DNA from: JAPUME01 sp964605715 | Lineage (GTDB): Bacteria; Acidobacteriota; Terriglobia; UBA7540; JAPUME01 | DNA length: 7,549 nt | Assembly (NCBI GenBank): GCA_964605715.1 | Contig: CAZSDV010000078.1 | Span: 1-7,549, forward strand | Direction: 5' to 3' | In this document: piece by piece, positions 1 to 4,904 of the stretch | Layout of the letters: the number at the start of each line of letters is the position of its first letter | How positions within the stretch are numbered: position 1 is the stretch's first letter | The notes under the pieces: model-generated | What the model was told of the DNA's origin: nothing | Databases searched by the model: none | Seen by the model: only the letters and a program-made list of their open reading frames with translations | Translations under genes and position numbers: made by a program

Positions 1-2
1 CC

Positions 3-107
3 GGACATTTTAAGACTTTTTTAGACATTTTCGGACATTTTTCGGACATTTTTGGACATTTTCGGACATTTTTTAGACATTTTCGGACATTTTTTAGACA
101 TATTTCC
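3..107. repeat. AT-rich tandem repeat, ggacattttt-type unit
   Basis: About ten imperfect copies of a 10-11 base unit (ggacatttt with t/tc endings, some beginning agacat) lie head to tail. Near the right end the units alternate as ggacat then agacat, giving a higher-order period of about 21 bases, seen at 64-84 and 85-105 with one or two differences. The array starts at the very edge of the window and fades around base 107. One reading frame is open through it from base 25 and encodes repeated Asp-Ile-Phe-Gly-His-Phe-like residues, which run into the GMC oxidoreductase frame. This may be a genuine minisatellite at a gene break, or a low-complexity artefact at a scaffold end; the sequence alone cannot decide. 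Confidence 0.85.
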
Positions 108-1275
108 AATTTCGGAGGCGCGCTTTTTTGGCGTATTACAGTTATATCTACGTTGCTCAGAAAAAATTGTTCAGGCTGCATCGCAAAAACTGGGCTACAA
201 GATGATTCCTATTCGCAAAGCTTTACTTACTGAACCCCACGACGGCAGGCCAGCTTGTCACTTCTGCGGACACTGCATGGAAGGTTGTGATGTTGGTGCA
301 ATTTTTAATACCGCTACCGCTATGCTTCCTAAAGCCCAGCAAACCGGTAAGTTCACTCTCCGCGCTGAAACCTTGGCTCGCAAACTCAAGGTAGATTCAG
401 AGGGGCGCGTCCATAGCGTCTCCGTTGTTGACCGTGCAACCAGAAGAGAGGAAAATATCCGAGCCAAAATCTTCATTGTCTGTTGTGCATCTATCGAGTC
501 AGCTCGTCTTTTGCTCAATTCGCGCTCTGAAAAATTTCCCAATGGATTGGCTAATTCAAGTGACCGGGTCGGACGGTACCTCCATGGCCATTCGATCTGT
601 TCCATCCGCTCCTATCTGGAAGAGCTCGCAGGGACTCCGTCAAGCAACGAAGATGGGGCCATGGACCATGCTTATATCCCACGGAATAATATGGATGACC
701 GGAAACGAGGATTTGCAGGCGGGTATGGTTTTCAAACGCAACATAGTGGTTTCATGTTTCCTTATCATGCGCGGAACCTTCAAGGATTCGGCCAAAAATT
801 CAAGAAGGGCGTGCGCTTTCTCCAACCTGGATTTTTTCAGATGGGTGGCTGGGGAAAAATTTTGGCCCAACCTGAGAATCGGGTTACCGTTAATTCCAAT
901 AAACTGGATGCTTTTGGTATTCCCATCCCGGTAATCAATTTTACCTTTTCCGAAAATGACAAGGCCCTATGGAACGATATGTGCGCGTGTGCGGAAGAGA
1001 TTCTTCACAAAGCAGGCATACGCCACTCGTTCCGGCGCAGCAGTGGGCCAGCTGGTTTCTCCAGTCATGAGGTTGGAACTGCACGAATGGGATCTGACCC
1101 CAAAAAATCTGTTCTTAATAGCTACTGCCAAACCCATGACGTAAGAAATCTCTTTGTAGTGGACGGCAGTTGCTTTGTTACCTCGCCCGAAAAGAATCCC
1201 ACCCTGACCATTATGGCACTGGCCCTGAGAGCAGTTGACTACATACGCCAAAGTCAAGAGCGAGGAGAGCTTTGA
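52..1275 (+). CDS. GMC-family FAD-dependent oxidoreductase, N-terminally truncated
   Basis: C-terminal two thirds of a glucose-methanol-choline family flavoprotein, which oxidises alcohol or sugar hydroxyls using FAD. Residue numbers follow a nominal TTG start at 52 that is probably not real: residues 1-20 are encoded by the tandem repeat. Family resemblance begins near residue 31 (LYLRCSEKIVQAAS). A cysteine cluster, C69-x2-C72-G-x-C75-x3-C79, sits where sugar and gluconate dehydrogenase-type members have one. The C-terminal domain is intact: SSHEVGTARMG contains the likely catalytic His339, and N382 in KNPTLTIMALA is the usual His/Asn partner. The GxGxxG dinucleotide fold expected at the N-terminus is missing; family members are commonly around 550 residues, so some 150-200 are lost. 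No ribosome binding site precedes the TTG. It is either a gene cut by the scaffold end or a pseudogene made by the repeat. As it stands it should not bind FAD. Membership is firm; substrate is unknown. Confidence 0.88.
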   Translation: MDIFGHFLDIFGHFLDIFPISEARFFGVLQLYLRCSEKIVQAASQKLGYKMIPIRKALLTEPHDGRPACHFCGHCMEGCDVGAIFNTATAMLPKAQQTGKFTLRAETLARKLKVDSEGRVHSVSVVDRATRREENIRAKIFIVCCASIESARLLLNSRSEKFPNGLANSSDRVGRYLHGHSICSIRSYLEELAGTPSSNEDGAMDHAYIPRNNMDDRKRGFAGGYGFQTQHSGFMFPYHARNLQGFGQKFKKGVRFLQPGFFQMGGWGKILAQPENRVTVNSNKLDAFGIPIPVINFTFSENDKALWNDMCACAEEILHKAGIRHSFRRSSGPAGFSSHEVGTARMGSDPKKSVLNSYCQTHDVRNLFVVDGSCFVTSPEKNPTLTIMALALRAVDYIRQSQERGEL

Positions 1276-1299
1276 TTGCCTCCGCTCCTTTTTTCTTTT
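1258..1299 (+). terminator. Probable rho-independent terminator after the GMC gene
   Basis: GAGCG-AGG (1258-1265) can pair with CCT-C-CGCTC (1279-1287) with a single bulged C and a loop of 13 bases. It is followed at once by a T-rich run (cTTTTTTcTTTT, 1288-1299). The stem begins inside the last codons of the GMC gene and the loop contains its TGA stop, a common compact arrangement. It implies that the downstream VOC gene has its own promoter or depends on read-through. The bulge makes the stem only moderately strong. Confidence 0.6.
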
Positions 1300-1368
1300 A
1301 CAGATGGAGCTCAAAACCCTTCCCATCCCACCGAAACCTGGCTATAGTCAAATCCTAGTACGCTGGAA

Positions 1369-1374
1369 AAGGAG
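1369..1374 (+). promoter_or_regulatory. Ribosome binding site fixing the VOC gene start
   Basis: AAGGAG lies 7 bases before the ATG at 1382. The same frame stays open upstream into the end of the GMC gene, so a longer protein is possible on paper. This site, together with the twin-arginine-like leader that begins just after the ATG, selects 1382 as the start. Confidence 0.8.
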
Positions 1375-1381
1375 AACCACA

Positions 1382-1894
1382 ATGAAAGCCTCTATTTCAA
1401 GGCTCTTGGAACACTATGAAAACGGCAAGATTACTCGTCGAAATCTCATAGGAGGAATAGCTGCCCTTGCAGCTGGAACTGCAACATCAGCCGCTGCGCC
1501 GCCACGCTCTAGTGCTCTCCAAGGGGAAAACATCAATCACGTCGCATTGCGCGTTACCAATGTAGCCCGTTCAAGGGATTTTTATTCCAAGCTCCTTGGC
1601 CTGCCAGTAGTGCGGGAATCTTCAAAAATGTGCTTCCTTGGATTGGGGAGAAATTTTCTGGCGCTATTCGGGAGTTCTGAGGCCAAGGTAGACCACTATT
1701 GCATCGGAGTTAAAAAATACGAGGTAAAAAAGGTAACTGCGGAATTGCGTAGCCAGGGGTTAAATCCAAGACAACCTGGAGGCACAGACCTCGTCTATTT
1801 TCATGACCCGGATGGTTTTGAAGTTCAACTGGATTGGGCTGGCCACCAACCTTGCGGACAAGATCAGATTGACCCTCCGTGCCTGACCCGGTAG
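1382..1894 (+). CDS. Exported VOC-family (glyoxalase/dioxygenase fold) protein with twin-arginine-like signal
   Basis: A 170-residue protein. Residues 1-39 form a leader: ITRRNLIGG (twin arginines R19 R20) followed by an alanine-rich hydrophobic stretch ending in SAAAPP. This matches the Tat pattern and predicts export of a folded protein. Residues about 51-152 form a single VOC module: INHVALRV with His53, a RSRDFYSKLLGLPV helix, VDHYCIGV with His105, then YFHDPDGFEVQLDW with Glu147. Two His and one Glu are the usual divalent-metal ligands of glyoxalase I, fosfomycin-resistance and extradiol dioxygenase relatives. Residues 153-170 are a short Cys- and Pro-containing tail. Only about one VOC unit is present, so a homodimer is expected. 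The substrate cannot be named: VOC proteins act on glyoxal adducts, antibiotics or aromatics. It is probably transcribed separately from the GMC gene, given the terminator between them. Confidence 0.88.
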   Translation: MKASISRLLEHYENGKITRRNLIGGIAALAAGTATSAAAPPRSSALQGENINHVALRVTNVARSRDFYSKLLGLPVVRESSKMCFLGLGRNFLALFGSSEAKVDHYCIGVKKYEVKKVTAELRSQGLNPRQPGGTDLVYFHDPDGFEVQLDWAGHQPCGQDQIDPPCLTR

Positions 1895-2163
1895 AGTAAG
1901 CATTTCCAGGTACAGACACCTTGTTTGAGAAGTGGCAGCATTCCATCCTCAGCTGTATGGGAGATTCCCACTAACGCCACCTGGCCTGAGGAATTATTAT
2001 CCGTTTATATTCGGATCCTATAGGAGTACAATGGCTCCCAGCAATGAGTAACCCGAAAGGCAACCTCCCTTCACTATGACTGACTCGTACCCTGCTCGGC
2101 TGGTTCAGCCGTCTCGTTGCCATTATTAAACGTCAATTAAATCTCTAGTAGACTGGGAACGTT
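1895..2163 (+). other. Non-coding spacer with several inverted repeats
   Basis: No credible gene is seen on either strand. The spacer holds several short complementary pairs: GTGGC/GCCAC (1932-1936 with 1976-1980), CCTCAG/CTGAGG (1947-1952 with 1986-1991), TGGGA/TCCCA (1958-1962 with 1966-1970), ATCCG/CGGAT (1999-2003 with 2012-2016) and a perfect 6-base-pair hairpin CGGCTG-gtt-CAGCCG (2097-2111). The first two pairings interlock and cannot both form as simple stems. A six-codon mini-reading-frame (MAPSNE, ATG 2031, stop 2049-2051) follows a GGAG at 2023-2026. None of the hairpins has a proper T-run. It could be a structured leader of the sialidase-like gene, or chance pairing. Confidence 0.35.
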
Positions 2164-3174
2164 ATGGTACGCATTCTAGCCTTTATTTCAGTGTGGGCAA
2201 TGTGGATCGGACTGCCAACTGTCCAAGGTGAAATACAGAGTGAATTCCTTTTCACCCAGGCTCCCTTCTCCTCCTGTCATGCCTCTACCTTAGTTGAGAT
2301 TAACGAAAGAGAAATTCTTTCTGCTTGGTTTGGTGGAACACGAGAGGGAAATTCTGACGTTGGTATTTGGGTATCTTCACAGAGCAATGGAAAGTGGTCG
2401 AAGCCCGTTGAGGTGGCGCAGGAACCTGAAGTTGCCTGTTACAACCCAGTGCTATTCCGCAATCCTAACGGAAAGGTCTGGCTCTCCTATAAGTTCGGTC
2501 CCAGTCCTCAAACTTGGACCGGTGCGATCCGTGCCAGCTCAGATGAAGGAAATACCTGGTCAGCGGTTCGCTATCTTCCTGCGGGTCTTTACGGACCCAT
2601 TAAGAACAAACCTCTTGTTCTTTCTGATGGCACGATCCTTGCCGGGACTTCAGTTGAAAGCTACAGCTCCTGGACCTGCTGGGTGGAGCGAAGTTCGGAC
2701 AATGGAAAAACATGGACCAGGCATGGTCCCATCACTGCACCAGGAGTTGCCAAGGGAATCATTCAGCCAGCCTTAGTGCCTTTAGCCGATGGCCGAATTC
2801 GCATGTTTGTACGATCAACACAGAAGATTGGAAAGATCCTTTATGCAGATTCGTCTGATGGAGGGCGCACGTGGACAGCGGCTCGTCCAACGGATCTTCC
2901 AAATCCTAACGCTGGGATCGATGCCCTCGCCCTAAAAGACGGGCGTATCATCTTGGTATATAATCATTCGAAAACTAGACGTTCACCACTGAATGTGGCC
3001 GTATCGAAAGACGATGGTAACACTTGGGATATTTTTCTTACTCTCGAGGCCAAACCTGGTGAGTATTCTTATCCGGCTGTTATTCAGACCTCAGACGACA
3101 ATATCCATATAACCTATACCTGGCAGCGCAAAAGAATTAAGCACGTCTTGATTCCGCTTGGCGATATTCCTTAG
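2164..3174 (+). CDS. Secreted BNR/Asp-box beta-propeller, sialidase-like
   Basis: A 336-residue protein of the sialidase/neuraminidase-like BNR superfamily. Residues 1-22 are a signal peptide (hydrophobic core LAFISVWAMWIGL, cleavage near VQG), so it acts in the periplasm or outside. Four clear Asp boxes of the S-x-D-x-G-x-T-W type lie at 125-132, 177-184, 230-237 and 281-288, with a degenerate one (SSQSNGKW) at 71-78. Their spacing of 51-54 residues marks successive propeller blades. Typical family segments are HASTLVEINEREILSAWFGG near residue 39 and EYSYPAVIQTSDDNIHITYTW near 300. The (F/Y)RIP motif of classical GH33 sialidases is not seen, so sialic acid may not be the substrate; related propellers act on other acidic or plant-type glycans. 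The start is chosen for the signal peptide. Its Shine-Dalgarno is weak (tggga just upstream). It stands alone: no transporter or sugar kinase is nearby. Confidence 0.87.
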   Translation: MVRILAFISVWAMWIGLPTVQGEIQSEFLFTQAPFSSCHASTLVEINEREILSAWFGGTREGNSDVGIWVSSQSNGKWSKPVEVAQEPEVACYNPVLFRNPNGKVWLSYKFGPSPQTWTGAIRASSDEGNTWSAVRYLPAGLYGPIKNKPLVLSDGTILAGTSVESYSSWTCWVERSSDNGKTWTRHGPITAPGVAKGIIQPALVPLADGRIRMFVRSTQKIGKILYADSSDGGRTWTAARPTDLPNPNAGIDALALKDGRIILVYNHSKTRRSPLNVAVSKDDGNTWDIFLTLEAKPGEYSYPAVIQTSDDNIHITYTWQRKRIKHVLIPLGDIP

Positions 3175-3291
3175 CGCTTCACTGAAATTTACATATACCG
3201 ACAGCGGAGTTAAACTGAATAGGTCCTTGTCAATAACAGCAGTCTTAACACTAACCCTGGCCCAAACGGCCAAAGAGCACAAAACAATAAT

Positions 3292-3296
3292 GGAGG
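3292..3296 (+). promoter_or_regulatory. Strong ribosome binding site of the bacilliredoxin gene
   Basis: GGAGG sits 9 bases before the ATG at 3306 and supports that start. The 130-base spacer upstream shows no terminator; its only notable structure is a small hairpin, TGGCC-caaac-GGCCA, at 3258-3272. Confidence 0.75.
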
Positions 3297-3305
3297 AAAT
3301 TATAC

Positions 3306-3815
3306 ATGCAACCTTTATATGACCCGGAGGCTGTCCGGCCAATGTGGGAGGAACTGGCACACTGCGGCATCACACCGCTCACGACCGCTGCGGGTGTCGA
3401 TGAGGCTCTTAGCAAGTCTGGAACCACTCTGATCGTTATAAACTCCGTCTGTGGCTGTGCAGCTGGAAGCGCCAGACCTGGAATCACTAAAGCGTTACAG
3501 GCTACCATCATCCCAGATCACTTAACCACAGTTTTTGCAGGGGTAGATATGGAGGCAACTCAAAGGGCGCGTGAGCTTATGCCAGAGGTTGCACCATCAT
3601 CACCCTCCGTTGCCCTATTTAAAGATGGAAAGCTTATCTATGCGCTGGAGCGTCGACACATTGAGCGCATGAGGCCTGATGATATCGCAAAGGAACTTGA
3701 AAAAGCTTACAATCAGCACTGTACTCGCAAGGGTCCATCCGTACCAGCCGACGTGTATGATCGTTTGGTTCACGCGCAACAGTGTGGGTCGCAAATCCCG
3801 GGCTTTAGAAGCTGA
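3306..3815 (+). CDS. BrxA/BrxB-family bacilliredoxin (DUF1094) with C-terminal extension
   Basis: A cytoplasmic thiol-disulfide protein with a thioredoxin-like fold. In Bacillus the family removes bacillithiol from S-bacillithiolated proteins. Family hallmarks in order: YDPEAVRPMWEELAHCGI at 5-22, the active-site segment VINSVCGCAAGSARPG with the Cys49-Gly-Cys51 pair, DHLTTVFAGVDMEATQRARE at 71-90, PSSPSVALFKDGKLIYALERRHIE at 97-120, and a helix ending in the family's usual C-terminal Cys (Cys139). The Bacillus proteins stop near this point at about 145 residues; here about 30 residues follow (KGPSVPADVYDRLVHAQQCG and on), carrying one more cysteine, Cys160. A usual HIEGR segment reads HIERM. 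It implies that the host makes bacillithiol or a related thiol, though no biosynthesis gene is in the window. The gene appears monocistronic, with 130 bases before it and 166 before the next start. Confidence 0.93.
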   Translation: MQPLYDPEAVRPMWEELAHCGITPLTTAAGVDEALSKSGTTLIVINSVCGCAAGSARPGITKALQATIIPDHLTTVFAGVDMEATQRARELMPEVAPSSPSVALFKDGKLIYALERRHIERMRPDDIAKELEKAYNQHCTRKGPSVPADVYDRLVHAQQCGSQIPGFRS

Positions 3816-3934
3816 TATGAGATAGGTCCTCAATAATCCCCAAGATCCTTATTACGACGGCCCATAGATTTATTTCAGCATACTGCCAGGAAGTCACAAC
3901 CTCAAAAAGTGAATTTTCCTAAGAAGGGACTGAT

Positions 3935-3970
3935 TTTCAGAATTGCTCTGCGGTAGTGTGCCCTCTGAAA
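3935..3970 (+). other. Inverted repeat abutting the Shine-Dalgarno of the small-gene cassette
   Basis: TTTCAGA (3935-3941) is an exact inverted repeat of TCTGAAA (3964-3970), with 22 bases between. The 3' arm touches the ggggg Shine-Dalgarno at 3971-3975, and a T-G wobble could extend the stem into it. In RNA this would place a hairpin right at the ribosome landing site of the first cassette gene. It lacks a T-run, so it is not a terminator. A control role is inference only. Confidence 0.35.
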
Positions 3971-3975
3971 GGGGG
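3971..3975 (+). promoter_or_regulatory. Ribosome binding site fixing the first small-gene start
   Basis: AAAGGGGG ends 6 bases before the ATG at 3982. The frame is open further upstream with a possible TTG at 3943, but that codon has no Shine-Dalgarno and would add 13 residues ahead of the membrane helix. The ATG is preferred. Confidence 0.65.
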
Positions 3976-3981
3976 TCCTAC

Positions 3982-4185
3982 ATGGACACACACAACTTAC
4001 ACATCTGGATAGTAAGTGCTGCTTTCTTTGCAACCTGGTGTGTATGGGACTTAATAGGTCGGACATTAGACAGAAAAGTCAATACCCTGACGGCTAAACA
4101 CGATACAAACATGATAGATGTAAGAGGGAATCTCGCTAAAATTGAAAAGCGTCTTGATCAATTAGAAAGACAAAAAAAAGAATAG
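3982..4185 (+). CDS. Small membrane-anchored coiled-coil protein, unknown function
   Basis: A 67-residue protein that I do not recognise. Residues 8-27 (IWIVSAAFFATWCVWDLIG region) are hydrophobic enough for one membrane helix. Residues about 44-66 are charged and show heptad-like hydrophobic spacing (I45, L51, I54, L58, L61), suggesting a short coiled coil; the end is lysine-rich. The likely topology is an N-terminal anchor with the charged tail in the cytoplasm. The layout (one helix, then a KIEKRLDQLERQKK tail) recalls small cell-envelope or phage-spanin-like proteins, but no signature supports a specific name. It is the first of three closely packed genes: its stop is 7 bases from the next start, so translational coupling is likely. 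Confidence 0.7.
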   Translation: MDTHNLHIWIVSAAFFATWCVWDLIGRTLDRKVNTLTAKHDTNMIDVRGNLAKIEKRLDQLERQKKE

Positions 4186-4192
4186 GGATGTA

Positions 4193-4426
4193 ATGAAAAA
4201 AACATTACTGATCCTGAGCCTACTCCTCCCGCTTGATACTTGGAGTGAAGAAAGTGCCATTTTCAAGCGGTGCGTTCGTCCAGGCAAAGGCATACCTCCA
4301 ACGGTTAAGGCTGGAAGAATTATCTATGACATTAATCTGCCTGCACTGGCAGGCCTCCTTAAGCAAGGAGCCAAAGGAAACCCTTATGGGATGGGAGAGA
4401 TAAAAAAGCGGATTCAAAATGATTGA
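4193..4426 (+). CDS. Small secreted protein, unknown function
   Basis: A 77-residue protein that I do not recognise. It opens with a typical signal peptide: MKKTLLILSLLLPLDTWSEE, two lysines, a leucine-rich core, and a likely cleavage near W17-S18. No lipobox cysteine follows the core, so a soluble secreted or periplasmic fate is favoured. The mature part is about 60 residues, basic, with a single Cys27, a Gly/Pro-rich segment (RPGKGIPPTVKAGR) and a possible amphipathic helix LPALAGLLKQGAKG at 49-62. An aggga at 4184-4188, overlapping the previous stop codon, serves as Shine-Dalgarno. The end overlaps the next possible start codon by 8 bases. A single free cysteine and small basic mature chain are unusual for an enzyme; a structural or partner-binding role is more likely. 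Confidence 0.7.
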   Translation: MKKTLLILSLLLPLDTWSEESAIFKRCVRPGKGIPPTVKAGRIIYDINLPALAGLLKQGAKGNPYGMGEIKKRIQND

Positions 4427-4715
4427 ATGTAAGTTNNNNNNNNNNAATAAAATAGTTGGAATATTTTTAATTTTATTAGGATTATTAACTTTGAACTCAG
4501 ATTATATTTATGATGCAAGTATAAGAATCGTAAAGGTAGATAAAGTAATTGGAATAGCTAAGTTTAGGGAAAGCATGGCAAGTAATCCCGTCATGAAGAG
4601 AGGAATAGAAGCTTTCATGAAAGGAAGTTCACGGATGGCTGAGTGGGTTTTTATATATGATGCCAAGAAAAACACCCTTATAGAGGATGAGAAATCTCCT
4701 GCCAAATGCAATTGA
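4419..4715 (+). CDS. Small membrane protein interrupted by the assembly gap
   Basis: Unknown protein whose N-terminus lies in or before the run of N. Taking the ATG at 4419, which overlaps the previous stop, the frame passes through ten N and stays open to the TGA ending at 4715; with an unknown true gap length this join may be wrong. The sequence after the gap is reliable: NKIVGIFLILLGLLTLNSDY gives one membrane helix near the N-terminus, followed by about 70 mixed-charge residues (KVDKVIGIAKFRESMASNPV, RGIEAFMKGSSRMAEWVFIY) ending in SPAKCN. No family is recognised. Codons are rich in ATA, TTA and AGA, unlike the enzymes around it, and the DNA just after the gap is very AT-rich. It completes a cassette of three small envelope-type genes, if the scaffold join is correct. 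Confidence 0.55.
   Translation: MIECKXXXXNKIVGIFLILLGLLTLNSDYIYDASIRIVKVDKVIGIAKFRESMASNPVMKRGIEAFMKGSSRMAEWVFIYDAKKNTLIEDEKSPAKCN
4436..4445. other. Assembly gap (10 N)
   Basis: Ten unknown bases, a conventional scaffold filler rather than a measured length. Composition changes sharply here: 29 of the 75 bases before it are G or C, against 14 of the 75 after it. Linkage of the two sides, and the reading frame across them, is therefore uncertain. Confidence 0.98.
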
Positions 4716-4904
4716 ATACCTGGACTCAGCAGGAAATTTGCACCTAGTAGAACCTATATTCTGTCCAAGGTAAACCTAAAGAATAAATAAGGGCATGAGT
4801 ATTTTACCTATTCTTGAGAGCGTGGAGCATGTGGAATTACTTGAAAAAATACAATTGGAAACCTTAATTCACTTATAAAGAGTAGTTAAAATGGAGGGGA
4901 GATC
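4716..4904 (+). other. Spacer before the cyclase gene
   Basis: No convincing gene or terminator is visible. A 27-codon frame at 4795-4878 (starts MSILPILESV) has only a crowded ggg before it and is weakly supported. The right end carries GGAGGGGA (4893-4900), a strong Shine-Dalgarno for the ATG at 4905. Confidence 0.5.

Noticed and set aside
425..934. 169-codon + strand frame inside the GMC gene
   Set aside because: It overlaps the GMC frame, which has clear family motifs over the same bases; its own translation shows no recognisable domain.
1235..1381. Upstream extension of the VOC gene
   Set aside because: It would overlap the GMC stop and terminator, and the added residues precede the twin-arginine-like leader; the AAGGAG site supports 1382.
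2117..2145. TTGCCA with a weak -10 as a sialidase-gene promoter
   Set aside because: The -35-like box is fair, but no -10 at proper spacing matches more than about half the consensus.
3258..3272. TGGCC-caaac-GGCCA hairpin as a terminator
   Set aside because: The stem is short and is followed by an A-rich stretch rather than a T-run.
4061..4074. CGGACATTAGACA, resembling the left-end repeat unit
   Set aside because: A single copy inside a coding sequence, lacking the T-run between the two halves; probably coincidence.
4795..4878. 27-codon frame starting MSILPILESV
   Set aside because: Very short, with only a crowded ggg in front and no recognisable features; listed only as part of the spacer.
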